A model generated the notes under the pieces. The model ran no database searches and was not told where the DNA came from. It was given only the letters and a program-made list of their open reading frames with translations. Positions 26,722-35,874 of a DNA stretch of 64,000 nt are shown here, piece by piece (the stretch's first letter is position 1; every line of letters begins with the position of its first letter). The position numbers and the translations under genes are program-made. Source of the DNA: Methanocella arvoryzae MRE50 (GTDB lineage Archaea > Halobacteriota > Methanocellia > Methanocellales > Methanocellaceae); the NCBI RefSeq assembly GCF_000063445.1, contig NC_009464.1, forward strand, positions 1,984,001-2,048,000. Reading direction: 5' to 3'.

Positions 26722-27699
26722 TTACGGGAAAAGCTCCGGGTGGATCGCGCGGGCGATGTCTAAGGCTGCGTCCGGCATCCTCGGGCCGGGGCGCATCATC
26801 ACGTTGCCGTCGGCCTGGATCACGTTGCCGTTCTTCACGGCAGACAGGCCCTGCATCCACGACTCGTTGCCGTACCTGAAGTTGTCGAAGCTGCTCTGCG
26901 TCGTCATCACGCCGTCCACCGGGATGATGATGAAGTCCGGGTCCGCCGCGATGATCGCCTCGGTGCTCATGACCTTGTACTCGGTGACGTCTCCGGCTGC
27001 GTTGATGCCGCCGGTCAGCCTGATCATGTCGTCGCCGTAGGTGTTGGCACCGTACACGTAGATCGACTCGCCGGTCAGGTAGCTTGCCACCAGCAGCACC
27101 GTAGGCTTCTGACTCTCGTCCAGATCTGCAGTCTTAGAGTTGATGGCATCCATGCGGGCGTTGATGTCGTCTATGAGCGCAGCAGCGTTGCTCTCAGTGC
27201 CCGTGGCCCTTCCCATGAGCTCGATGGTCTCCACGATAGCGCTCATGTTGTTGTTCTTGACCTCAATGACCTTGAATCCCTTATCCTTCAGGCTGGTCAC
27301 AGCCTCTTCGCCCACAATGTCTTCCACGAAGATCACGTCCGGGTTAACCGCTATGATCTTCTCGTAGCTGACGCCGCTATACCCGCTGACGTGAGTAATG
27401 TTCTTCGCCTCGGGCGGGTACTCGCTGTAGTCGTCGGTTCCCACGATCTTGCTCCCCAGCCCGAGGGCGAAGAGGACCTCTGTGTTGGCGGCGGAGAGCG
27501 ACACAATACGCTCCGGAGCCTTATCAAGGGTCGTGGTCTTGCCAAAGGCGTCGGTGATCGTCACGGGGAAAGCCGATCCGGCGGCCGGAGTGGCGGTAGG
27601 GCTCGCCGGGGCCGAAGGGCCGGGCGACGGCGTAGTGCAGCCGCTCATAGCTACGATCAGTGCTATCAGTATCGCTACGATTGTAATGCGCTTCATCAT
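26722..27699 (-). CDS. lipoprotein substrate-binding protein, BtuF/FepB-like
   Basis: The 325-residue protein carries a lipoprotein signal with lipobox 'VAMSGC', a Pro/Ser/Thr-rich linker, and a type III periplasmic-binding fold: 'AFGKTTTLDKAPERIVSLSAANTEVLFALGLGSKIVGTDDYSEYP', later 'YEKIIAVNPDVIFVEDIVG'. The family binds cobalamin, cobinamide or ferric siderophores for an ABC importer. The divergent cbiZ next door points to corrinoid as the ligand (inference). The permease and ATPase are not in the window. The start ATG follows GAGGTGTGTGA. Confidence 0.85.
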   Translation of the reverse strand: MMKRITIVAILIALIVAMSGCTTPSPGPSAPASPTATPAAGSAFPVTITDAFGKTTTLDKAPERIVSLSAANTEVLFALGLGSKIVGTDDYSEYPPEAKNITHVSGYSGVSYEKIIAVNPDVIFVEDIVGEEAVTSLKDKGFKVIEVKNNNMSAIVETIELMGRATGTESNAAALIDDINARMDAINSKTADLDESQKPTVLLVASYLTGESIYVYGANTYGDDMIRLTGGINAAGDVTEYKVMSTEAIIAADPDFIIIPVDGVMTTQSSFDNFRYGNESWMQGLSAVKNGNVIQADGNVMMRPGPRMPDAALDIARAIHPELFP

Positions 27700-27803
27700 T
27701 CACACACCTCAAATTAATTTAAGTTAAATCAAATTTACTTGTGTATTTATGACGATCATATATATAGATTATTGTGCAAGCCCCCGCCTCAAGTTAAGTA
27801 TTT

Positions 27804-28802
27804 ATGCCAGCGCGGAGACAGTATCGAAAAACACGCGGGCCGACCGGCCCTGCGGCGGTGGCGAAAGTGAGATACTACGTTAAGAACAAAACGCTGGTCA
27901 TAAAGGGCGACTTCGACGGCATCAGCACCGGGATCAACGGCGGCAGAGGCAGAGTCCGGACAGTGATCAACCACGAGGTCGGCAAAAACTTCAACGAGCC
28001 CGATCCGATGCAGTACCTGGACGGGGTAGCCGATTCTCTCGCAGTGGAACGCCCGTACTTCGGCTTCATGACCGCCGTGCACATGACCAACCTGTGCATC
28101 GTCAGCGACCGGCTCGTCACTGCGTTTATCACCGCCGGCGTCAGCAACCAGTGCCACGACCCCGGCGTGCCCGGCACTATCAATATTCTACTGGTGATCC
28201 CCGGCAGGATGACGGAAGGCGCGTTGTCCAGCGCCATCATCACCGCCACGGAAGCCAAAGCCAAAGCCCTGTTCGAGATGGGCTTCGACTTCACCGGCAC
28301 CACCACTGACGCCGTCGCAGTGCTCACCGAGCCCCGGGAAACCGGCATCTGCGAACCCCCACGGTACGAGTACTCCGGCACCGCCACCGAGATCGGCCAG
28401 AGCATCTACCGGTGCGTGAAAAAGGGCGTGACTGAAGGCATCAAGCGCCAGCACCGCATCGGCGAGGAAAGCGCCCTCAGAAGCAGGCTGTTCGTGCTCG
28501 CCAGCGGCGACGACGGCTTCCGGTGGATCGAGTTCCCCCCGGAGAAGCGCGGCAAAGGCGCCTGCAAATACTACCCGTGCCACTACGAAGGCCAGGACTG
28601 CACCTACTGCTTCTGCCCCCTGTACCCGTGCGAAGACCCCGAGCTGGGCGAATGGATCATGAGCAGCAGCGGCTGCCCAGTATGGGGCTGCAAAGACTGC
28701 ACCCTCCTCCACCACCCCGAGGCCGCAAAGCACCTGACAAAGCACCCCGAAGCACCCGTGGCAGAGCTCAAAAAGATCAGAGCGTCAAACGGCACTCAAT
28801 AG
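27804..28802 (+). CDS. cbiZ: adenosylcobinamide amidohydrolase CbiZ with C-terminal Cys-rich domain
   Basis: CbiZ removes the aminopropanol side chain from salvaged adenosylcobinamide to give adenosylcobyric acid. The N-terminal 230 residues carry the family signature ('DFDGISTGINGGRG', 'VITAGVSN'-like 'FITAGVSNQCHDPGVPGTINI', 'TTDAVAVLTEP'). The last 85 residues form the Cys-rich small domain ('CKYYPCHYEGQDCTYCFCPLYPC', 'GCPVWGCKDCTLLHHPE'), a known fusion in methanogens. The start could be the ATG at 27804 or the GTG at 27858; the first 18 residues are basic and not conserved. Confidence 0.9.
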   Translation: MPARRQYRKTRGPTGPAAVAKVRYYVKNKTLVIKGDFDGISTGINGGRGRVRTVINHEVGKNFNEPDPMQYLDGVADSLAVERPYFGFMTAVHMTNLCIVSDRLVTAFITAGVSNQCHDPGVPGTINILLVIPGRMTEGALSSAIITATEAKAKALFEMGFDFTGTTTDAVAVLTEPRETGICEPPRYEYSGTATEIGQSIYRCVKKGVTEGIKRQHRIGEESALRSRLFVLASGDDGFRWIEFPPEKRGKGACKYYPCHYEGQDCTYCFCPLYPCEDPELGEWIMSSSGCPVWGCKDCTLLHHPEAAKHLTKHPEAPVAELKKIRASNGTQ

Positions 28803-28824
28803 GCGCTGGCTTATTGGACAGGGC

Positions 28825-30171
28825 CTATCTTCTTCTATACTTGCGGGCGCTGTCGACGAGGGCACGGGCCATTTCTGGCGTGAAGTAGGCGTGGGTGTAG
28901 GTGCCGACTGCGTTGTGCTCGTACATGCCGTCGAGGCCGTCTGCAATGCCTTTGCCTCTGGCCATCGTGATGGCGAATCGGGCATCGCCGTTGTGCTCTA
29001 CCCTGGAATAGTGGAACTCGTGGCCCCGGTATTCCATGCCCCGGGCGAACAGCGGTCCGGCGATCGCCTTCGCTTCCACGTATCCCAGGGCCTGGAGGCG
29101 GGTGGTCATAACCGCCTTTGCGGGGAGGATGCCGGCCATGCGGTGCTCTTTTTCCGCCGTGGAGATGCTCTCGGTCAGGTACATCAGGCCGCCGCACTCG
29201 GCGTAGACGGGCATGCCATCCTCTGCGGCTTTCTTCAGGTCGTCCCTGCACCGGGACGCTTCGAGCTTACCGGCATGCAGCTCCGGGTAGCCTCCGCCGA
29301 GGTAAACGGCGTCGACGTCCGGGAGCCTGTCCCGGGCGGGGCTGAAAAAGACCAGATCTGCACCCGCTTCGGTCAGCCGGTCGAAGTTGTCCCGGTAGTA
29401 GAAGCAGAACGCCTCGTCCATGGCGATGCCTATTTTGACATCTTTCCTGGCGGCCGTTATTCCCGCGCCGTCGGCAGCCGCTGTCTTGCGGGGCTGTCCG
29501 GCGATCTGCAAAATCGCGTCCACATCACAGTATTTCTCGACGATTTCCCCTGCCTTCTTCAGGGTATCCGCCTCGTGAGCCATATTTAAGCCCAGGTGCC
29601 TGCTTTTCACGTTCACCGTCTTCTCGAACGGTATCCATCCGACCGGCCTGACCTGCAGGGAGGGCTCTATCATTCGCCTGTGGCTCTCCCCTCCGACCCG
29701 GTTTAAGATCACTCCGGCCAGGTCGACGGCCGGGTCGAACTCCCTGAACCCCTTGACCAGGGCACCGGCGCTGCGGGACATGCCTCCTGTATCGACGACC
29801 AGCAGCACCGGCGCTTTCAGGATTTTAGAAACGTGGGCGGTGCTCGCCGTATCCGTACCCTCCAGCCCGTCGTACATGCCCATCACGCCCTCGATGACGG
29901 CAATATCGGCTCCCTCACAGGCAGCGCCTCCTTCGGAGGCGGCATTAAACGTGTCGAGTATGCCCTGCTCGCCCATCATGAACGCGTCCAGGTTGCGGGA
30001 CGCCCTGCCACAGATGGCGGTATGGTGGGACGGGTCGATGAAGTCCGGGCCTACTTTGAAGGGCTGTACCGTGTAGCCACGGGCAACCAGCGCGGCCATC
30101 AGGCCGCTGGCTACAGTGGTCTTGCCGCAGCCGCTGTGGGTGCCTGCGACGATGATGCGGGGGATAGTCAT
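28825..30171 (-). CDS. cobyrinate / Ni-sirohydrochlorin a,c-diamide synthase (CbiA/CfbB)
   Basis: This 448-residue ATP-dependent glutamine amidotransferase has an N-terminal P-loop domain ('GTHSGCGKTTVASGLMAAL', 'VGPDFIDPSHH') and a C-terminal class I glutaminase domain with the nucleophile in 'YAECGGLMYL' and histidine in 'YRGHEFHYSR'. The family amidates the a and c side chains of cobyrinate for B12 or of Ni-sirohydrochlorin for coenzyme F430; sequence alone does not separate them. The ATG at 30171 follows GAGGCATTTC. It converges on cbiZ with a gap of 22 bp. Confidence 0.9.
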   Translation of the reverse strand: MTIPRIIVAGTHSGCGKTTVASGLMAALVARGYTVQPFKVGPDFIDPSHHTAICGRASRNLDAFMMGEQGILDTFNAASEGGAACEGADIAVIEGVMGMYDGLEGTDTASTAHVSKILKAPVLLVVDTGGMSRSAGALVKGFREFDPAVDLAGVILNRVGGESHRRMIEPSLQVRPVGWIPFEKTVNVKSRHLGLNMAHEADTLKKAGEIVEKYCDVDAILQIAGQPRKTAAADGAGITAARKDVKIGIAMDEAFCFYYRDNFDRLTEAGADLVFFSPARDRLPDVDAVYLGGGYPELHAGKLEASRCRDDLKKAAEDGMPVYAECGGLMYLTESISTAEKEHRMAGILPAKAVMTTRLQALGYVEAKAIAGPLFARGMEYRGHEFHYSRVEHNGDARFAITMARGKGIADGLDGMYEHNAVGTYTHAYFTPEMARALVDSARKYRRR

Positions 30172-30286
30172 GAAATGCCTCGTCATGGATTGTTAAAGTA
30201 AAGTTGCGGTAGTACAACTGAATTTGGTTAAGGGGCGGGGCAATAAATAGATTGCCGTAACGCGTCTGTAGCATATTTCGCAAACC

Positions 30287-30346
30287 TTTAAATACCAATA
30301 ATTCTTACTGACTAAGCGTCAGTCAACACTGACTTACAATCAGTCA
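30287..30346 (+). promoter_or_regulatory. promoter with two tandem TetR-type operators
   Basis: A TATA box, TTTAAATA (30287-30294), is followed by two palindromes of form TGACT-N7-AGTCA at 30309-30325 and 30330-30346. Their centres are 21 bp apart, two helical turns. They cover the expected transcription start, so binding should block initiation. The adjacent TetR-family gene is the obvious binder. Confidence 0.75.
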
Positions 30347-30366
30347 ATCATTACGTCGTGATAAAA

Positions 30367-31011
30367 ATGCGAGTTTCGAAAAACCCCGACGTCAGAAGGA
30401 GCGAGCTCATCGAGGCCGCAGAAATCCTCTTCCGCGAGAAAGGCTTCAAGCAGACCTCGGTCAGCGACATCGTGAAGAAAGTCGGCGTGGCACAGGGCAC
30501 CTTCTACTACTACTTCGACTCGAAGGACGACGCCCTGAACGCGGTGATCGACCACTACATCGACAACTACAAGGCAGGGCTGGAAAGGCTGCTGGCTGAC
30601 GAGGGCCTGACTCCCCTGAGAAAGGTCGAGATCATCGTGAACGACGCGCTCGGCATGCACACCTGCGACCGGCAGTTCGTCGAGTTCCTGCACTCGGAGG
30701 AAAACCTCGTCACCCACCAGAAGTACATGATCAAGTCGTTCGGGGAGACCATCCCGCTGATGACGAAGATCGTGAGGCAGGGCATCGAGGCGGGCGCGTT
30801 CGACGTCGACTACCCCGAAGAGACCGTGGAGATGATGGCTTACGCGTTCGGCTACCTGGAGGACGCCCTGTCCAGGTCTCCACAGGATGCCAGATATGAT
30901 ACCCGGCTCCGGGCTGCCGAGAGGCTCATCGAACGGGCACTGGGCATCGCCAGAGGATCTCTGCACATCACCCCGTCCACGGACCGCAGCTTATTCACGA
31001 CTCACGGATAG
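30367..31011 (+). CDS. TetR-family repressor
   Basis: The N-terminal helix-turn-helix is typical: 'RSELIEAAEILFREKGFKQTSVSDIVKKVGVAQGTFYYYFDSKDDAL'. The rest of the roughly 215 residues is helical and should bind an effector. I chose the ATG at 30367; a GTG at 30358 is also in frame. Two tandem 17-bp palindromes sit at its own promoter, which indicates autoregulation. The next gene, 23 bp downstream, encodes an MMPL/RND transporter, so the regulator probably controls that pump as well. Confidence 0.93.
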   Translation: MRVSKNPDVRRSELIEAAEILFREKGFKQTSVSDIVKKVGVAQGTFYYYFDSKDDALNAVIDHYIDNYKAGLERLLADEGLTPLRKVEIIVNDALGMHTCDRQFVEFLHSEENLVTHQKYMIKSFGETIPLMTKIVRQGIEAGAFDVDYPEETVEMMAYAFGYLEDALSRSPQDARYDTRLRAAERLIERALGIARGSLHITPSTDRSLFTTHG

Positions 31012-31034
31012 TTAGCGCCGGAGGCGCGATCATC

Positions 31035-34000
31035 ATGTTCAAAGAACTAGGCCAGTTCATCACCCGGCACCCGGTGGCGGTCATCGCCGTCTGGATCATC
31101 ATACTCCTGGCGGCAGTTCCCCTGGCAATCACCTTCGGGGACCGCCTTTCATACAACATGGAAACCTTCATCCCGGACGACCTGGAATCGGTCAAGACCG
31201 GCGACGTCTACGAGTCTCTGTTCCCCGACACGGCCAAAAGCCAGATCATCGTGGCCGTAGTGTCAGAAAACAAGACTGCTTCCGCGCTCTTCATCGACGA
31301 GCTGAACCAGTCGATCAACAACGGGTCAGTCAAGAACATCACTTCCACGTCGTCGATCTACGACATCCAGCGGGAAGCGCTGGTCAACGCCTCGCCGGAC
31401 CTCCACGCCGGCTTGCACGATCTATACAATAATACCACGAGCGTAAACCGCGAGCTGTACAACGCCACCCGTGATCTGGCCGACGCCAGCCGGGACGTTT
31501 ACTACCTCCGGGACAACGTCACGAAGATCAACAGCGAGCTCTACACCGCATGGGGCCAGGCGGCCGGCGCCAGCCAGCAGATGTACGATGCGAGGGCGGG
31601 GATCGAAACAGCATACGATGGCATGGCCCAGATGAAAGGCATCGGCGACGTGCTCTTCGGCCTGCCCGCGGGCTACGCCCGGGCGTGGGATGACATCGGG
31701 GCTGCCAATACCAGCATGGACGAAGGAGCGAGAAAAGCGGCAGCATACAATCAGATCGCTGGTACGGTGCCATCTGGCCCGGCCCAGCAGCTGGCGATCG
31801 GCTACCTGCAGGCCTTCAACTCCACCTGGACGACGCCGTCCGGAAGCTCGGTGCAGCACGCCAGCGACATCGTTAAGGGCGGCTTCGCGGCGAACTTCAT
31901 CAACAGCGCTCCTGCATCGGCTGAAGAGAAGCAGATGATGCAGGCCATACTGGACTCGTTCCCGTCGATACAGGCATACCAGGACGCCTCGACAAGAAAG
32001 AACGTCTTCGTGGGCATGGTCATGAGCCAGGGAGGGATGACCTCTGACGCCGATCGTGCCCGGATGAACGCCATCTACGATCAGGTGGAGAGCGGAAACC
32101 GGGACATCGACGGACTGACTCTCGGCTTTGTGACAGCGGGCATGGACGGCGACGCAGCCTCGCAGGCCCGTGAGCTTTACGGCCTCGGCAACGACAGGAA
32201 CCGCATCGGCAGCTACGTCGTCGACAAAGCGGTCAGCGCCCAGAACAATTCCACTGTAAAAGACCTGATCCGGGACGCGTGGAACCTGGGCCCTCAGGCC
32301 ACTAACGAGACCTTCGACAAATACATTATCGGCAAGGCCACTGAGGACATGAACGAGTCGGAGAAGGCCGATTTCCTGGTGATCTACGGTTGGGGCCCGA
32401 ACCCGGGCGCTACTGTCATCAGGGACTACGTGCTGGGCAAGGCCGGCGAGGACCTGAACCAGACTGAGAGGGACTTTCTGGCCGACGTCTACGACCTCGG
32501 GGACAACCCGGGCGACGCCACGGTCAAGGCCTTCGTGGTCGGCAAGGTCAACGACGAGCTCAACCTGACCGGCAACCTGTCCTACATGTACGCGCTGCTG
32601 GACCTGGACCGGAACGCCACGAAGGCAGAGGTCGAGGCGTTCGCCGCTGACTGGGCGGCCACCCACGACTACACAAACCCGCAGCTGATGCCGGACTCGG
32701 TGGTCAAGAACCTCGCCGCCGGCAACCTGACGATGTTCGTGGTCAGCACCAGCGACAGCGACGAATCCCTGTCCGCCAAGAACAACGTCATCGCCATCCG
32801 GGCATGCGTCGACGGCCTCGAGAGCCGCCCCGAATACGGCGAGGTCGACGCCCACGTCACCGGCAGCACCGCCATGAGCCTGGACGCGGAAGCCGCGGCC
32901 ATGGCCGACGTGAACAACATCGACCGCATAGCGATCGTCCTCATCCTGATCCTGCTGGGCCTGTACTTCAGATCATTCCTGACCCCGTTCGTGCCATTAT
33001 TAACTATCGGCATCGCCATCGTGGCCGCCTTCGGCGGGCTGACCCTGTTGAGCTACGTGATGCCCATGTACAGCCTGATCATGACCTTCGTCATGGTGAT
33101 CATGTTGGGCGCGGGCACCGACTACTGCGTCTTCCTGCTCTCCAGGTACTCCGAGGAGCGGTCGAAGGGCGTGGAACAGAAAGAGTCGATCATCACCGCC
33201 GTAGAGCACGCCGGCAAGAGCATCGTCTCCAGCGGCAGCACCGCCATGATCGGCTTCGGCGCGCTGCTGCTCGTCGACCGGGGCATCTTCGGCGGCATCG
33301 GCATCAGCGTGGCCGTCGGCATCTTCTGCGCCATCCTCGTGGCGACGACGCTGCTCCCCGCGGTACTGACGCTTGTGGGAGACCGGCTGTTCTGGCCTCG
33401 CAAGCTCTACAACTCGGGCGACAGCAGCATTGTCAAGAACCTTTGGTCCAGGATCACCAGACAGGTGCTCAAGCATTCCCGGCTTGTCCTGATTGCCGCC
33501 ATCCTGGTCAGCATACCCGCAGTCCTGCTCGCCACCCAGATCACGCTGGGCAACGACTTCGTCTCCATGATGTCCCCCGGCATCGAGAGCAAACAGGGCT
33601 TCGACGCGATCAACGCCGCGATGGGCAGCGGCAGCATCGACCGGGTCATGATCCTGGCCACCCTGCCCCAGAACGTCACCGACGCATCGGGCAACTATAC
33701 CGCCGCCTCGCTCGACACCATCGAACATCTGTCGGGCGTGATCGCGGGCATCCATAGCATCGACAAAGTGAACTCGCCCACCCGGCCCGAGGGCGCCACT
33801 ATAAACTACAATAACCTGTCCGTCTACTCGATGACGGAAAAGGAGTACTATCGGTCGTATATGACCGACAGCCTCGGCAATGACGACAGAACCGTGGTCC
33901 TGTACGCCTCCTTCAAAGGCTCTCCGTATTCGGACGAGAACATGCAGTCCGTAGACGAGATACGGGCCAAACTGGCCGACTACACCGCCGCCACAGGCGT

Positions 34001-34601
34001 CACCACCATGGTCGGCGGCAGCGTCGCGGGCATATACGACTACCAGAAGTCCTGCACCAGCAACTACCCGCTCGTGTACCTGGCAGTCTTCGTGGGCATC
34101 TTCCTGGTGCTGGCCGCCGTGCTGAGATCAGTGTTCACCCCGCTCAGGCTGATCATCACCCTCCTCATGAGCGTAGTCTGGACCCTGGGCGCCTACGTGC
34201 TCATCATGCAGATAATGTTCGGCTACGTCACCTCATGGATCCTCCCCATCTTCCTCTTCTGCGCATTAATGGGACTGGGAGTGGACTACGACATCTTCCT
34301 GGTGTCGAGGGTGAGGGAAGAAGTGATGAAAGGGAAGAGCGACGAGGAAGCCATCGAAACCGCCGTCGAGTCCACCGGCTCGATCATCACCCTGTGCGGC
34401 GCCGTCATGGCCTCGGCCTTCGGATCGATGCTCCTGTCGACCAGCGCCGAGCTACAGGAGTTCGGATTCGTGCTGTCCCTGGCAATCATCCTCGACGCTA
34501 CGGTGATCAGGCTCATGCTCGTGCCCGCCATTATGGTGCTGATGAAAAAGTACAACTGGTGGATGCCCTTCGTGGGCCATGCTAAAGATAAGCGTCCGTA
34601 G
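31035..34601 (+). CDS. MMPL/RND-superfamily transporter
   Basis: This 1188-residue membrane protein has the two-fold RND layout. One membrane segment (residues 12-36) is followed by a very large outer loop up to about residue 630, then five or more membrane segments (to about 810), a seventh near 815-840, a shorter outer loop and five final segments. Both sterol-sensing-like cores are visible: 'MLGAGTDYCVFLLSRYSEE' and 'ALMGLGVDYDIFLVSRVREE', each with the Asp-Tyr pair used for proton coupling. MMPL proteins export lipids or lipophilic compounds. The first loop is extra long with helical repeats ('YIIGKATEDMNESEK', 'YVLGKAGEDLNQTER', 'FVVGKVNDELNLTG'). Confidence 0.9.
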   Translation: MFKELGQFITRHPVAVIAVWIIILLAAVPLAITFGDRLSYNMETFIPDDLESVKTGDVYESLFPDTAKSQIIVAVVSENKTASALFIDELNQSINNGSVKNITSTSSIYDIQREALVNASPDLHAGLHDLYNNTTSVNRELYNATRDLADASRDVYYLRDNVTKINSELYTAWGQAAGASQQMYDARAGIETAYDGMAQMKGIGDVLFGLPAGYARAWDDIGAANTSMDEGARKAAAYNQIAGTVPSGPAQQLAIGYLQAFNSTWTTPSGSSVQHASDIVKGGFAANFINSAPASAEEKQMMQAILDSFPSIQAYQDASTRKNVFVGMVMSQGGMTSDADRARMNAIYDQVESGNRDIDGLTLGFVTAGMDGDAASQARELYGLGNDRNRIGSYVVDKAVSAQNNSTVKDLIRDAWNLGPQATNETFDKYIIGKATEDMNESEKADFLVIYGWGPNPGATVIRDYVLGKAGEDLNQTERDFLADVYDLGDNPGDATVKAFVVGKVNDELNLTGNLSYMYALLDLDRNATKAEVEAFAADWAATHDYTNPQLMPDSVVKNLAAGNLTMFVVSTSDSDESLSAKNNVIAIRACVDGLESRPEYGEVDAHVTGSTAMSLDAEAAAMADVNNIDRIAIVLILILLGLYFRSFLTPFVPLLTIGIAIVAAFGGLTLLSYVMPMYSLIMTFVMVIMLGAGTDYCVFLLSRYSEERSKGVEQKESIITAVEHAGKSIVSSGSTAMIGFGALLLVDRGIFGGIGISVAVGIFCAILVATTLLPAVLTLVGDRLFWPRKLYNSGDSSIVKNLWSRITRQVLKHSRLVLIAAILVSIPAVLLATQITLGNDFVSMMSPGIESKQGFDAINAAMGSGSIDRVMILATLPQNVTDASGNYTAASLDTIEHLSGVIAGIHSIDKVNSPTRPEGATINYNNLSVYSMTEKEYYRSYMTDSLGNDDRTVVLYASFKGSPYSDENMQSVDEIRAKLADYTAATGVTTMVGGSVAGIYDYQKSCTSNYPLVYLAVFVGIFLVLAAVLRSVFTPLRLIITLLMSVVWTLGAYVLIMQIMFGYVTSWILPIFLFCALMGLGVDYDIFLVSRVREEVMKGKSDEEAIETAVESTGSIITLCGAVMASAFGSMLLSTSAELQEFGFVLSLAIILDATVIRLMLVPAIMVLMKKYNWWMPFVGHAKDKRP

Positions 34602-34949
34602 CGGCGCTTATCTACCCCTTATTTTTCTCTCAGCCCGGGCGTAGCAGAGCGATCGGCTTACCACAGAGGCACAGAGACGCACAGAGGTTCACAGAGAACG
34701 GTTCACCACAGAGGCCACAGAGACGCACAGAGATTTTTAATGTAATCCTCGCTGACCTTACCACACTCCCGGACCTCCTCTCCGACCTCTCTTACCTCTC
34801 TAACCTTCCAGCTTGAAAATCCTCCCCGGCCTCCCGGGTACTCCCCGACCTCCGGCTTTCCAATCGTCTAATTTTGTTCGTTCTTAAGCGAATCGTAGAC
34901 GACTGTTATATACACCTTCTTCATACCCTTGTAGATTGATGGGGTTAAC
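34602..34949. repeat. intergenic repeats: CACAGAG words, then a GACCTC-word element
   Basis: No gene is present. From 34661 to 34732 words of the form CCACAGAGGCACAGAGACGC are repeated. From about 34745 to 34861 lies an element made of words such as CGGACCTCCTCTCCGACCTC and CTCCCCGACCTCCGG. The same element occurs at 43996-44112, in both orientations at 44731-44994, and at 55056-55170. The first base of the large duplicated unit is near 34745. Confidence 0.65.
34865..34913 (+). promoter_or_regulatory. promoter and possible operator of the winged-helix gene, unit A
   Basis: CGTCTA (34865-34870) and TAGACG (34896-34901) form an inverted repeat around an inner TTCG...CGAA pair. Directly after it comes the TATA word GTTATATAC (34905-34913). 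The start ATG is 37 bases further on, after GATGGGG. The same arrangement is at 44116-44164. Confidence 0.5.
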
Positions 34950-35243
34950 ATGTCAGAATTCAGCGACGATATAGTGGCTTCGATAGGGCGAAGCTCGGTG
35001 CGGAAGAAGATTTTATTATACCTGTATCACTCCACTGCGTCCACGATGTATGACATCGCCCGGGACACGAGGACTGCCTACACCAACGCGACCGGGGCCA
35101 TCGCCGGGTTCGGGAAGAGGTACGGGAAAGAGCGCTCATTGATCCACCTCGGGCTGGTGCGGATGGAAAAGGGCAACCGGGGGCTTAATGTTTACTCGCT
35201 GACGCCAGAGGGCCGCAGGCTGGCCGACGTGCTGGATCGGTAA
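34950..35243 (+). CDS. small winged-helix regulator, unit A
   Basis: The 97-residue protein reads as one winged-helix domain: 'SSVRKKILLYLYHSTASTMYDIARDTRTAYTNATGAI' then 'LGLVRMEKGNRGLNVYSLTPEGRRLADVL', with the wing and final helix. It is identical in protein sequence to the gene at 44201, with only silent base changes. It is also a clear paralogue of the gene at 42181 (shared 'F.DDIV', 'S.VR..LL.' and 'TMYD' positions). It probably controls genes of this locus. It has its own promoter. Confidence 0.8.
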   Translation: MSEFSDDIVASIGRSSVRKKILLYLYHSTASTMYDIARDTRTAYTNATGAIAGFGKRYGKERSLIHLGLVRMEKGNRGLNVYSLTPEGRRLADVLDR

Positions 35244-35874
35244 AAGTTTAATGTGAGTGCCAGAATCGTTTGCACGAAGTATATTTTCCCTAAAACGTTT
35301 TGTACGAGTGCCCGTACCATTTACACGAAGCACTCGCTTTATGGAAAATGGAGTATTCAGGTAAAGGCTGTGAAAAATTGGAAGTTGGCCCCGTGTGAGT
35401 CGAAAATACCGCCAAGCTCGCCAAGGTGCCAAGCACTCGCTGGATGATAAATGGGGATTTTCAGGTAGAGGCTATGAAAAATTGAAAGTTAGCCCTGTGT
35501 GAGTCGAAAATACCGCCAAGCCCGCCAAGGAGCCAAGCTCGCCAAGAGCCATTTTTCATGGAACGCCAAGAAACACATTTTTCGTGGAAAGCCAAGCCAT
35601 ATTAGATATTCGTCTTAATTCTGATCGAAAAGCCCTTGGCGAGCTTGGCTTCTTGGCGTTCCATGAAAAATTAGCTCTTGGCTTCTTGGCGGGCTTGGCG
35701 GTATTTTCAACCTATACGTGGCCAACTATTAATTTTTCATAGCCTCTACCTGAATATCCATTTTTCATTAGGCGAGTGCTTGGCGGCCTACAAACACAAG
35801 ATCAGGCAACCGTAGATCAATCATGACTATACTACATATGAAACGTCAGTCGATTTCTTTTAAATCGAATATGG
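35244..35874. repeat. intergenic mobile-element-like repeats, unit A
   Basis: No gene is seen. Positions 35252-35328 carry half of the element found complete at 54835-55026 (shared words TACGAGTGCCCGTACC and ATTTACACGAAG). A left arm of the CGCCAAG element follows (35329-35432). Then comes a complete copy at 35433-35779: the left arm starting GCACTCGC and the right arm ending GCGAGTGC match in inverse over about 90 bases, including GGTAGAGGCTATGAAAAATT and GAAAATACCGCCAAG. The whole resembles a non-autonomous element with long terminal inverted repeats. Confidence 0.7.

Noticed and set aside
27700-27803. Cobalamin riboswitch between the BtuF-like gene and cbiZ
   Set aside because: The gap is short and A+T-rich with overlapping promoters; no B12-box-like conserved core is visible.
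35253-35447. Open frame of 64 codons, also at 44504-44698
   Set aside because: It lies wholly in dispersed repeat arms, so its conservation between the units is that of the repeat and not of a protein.
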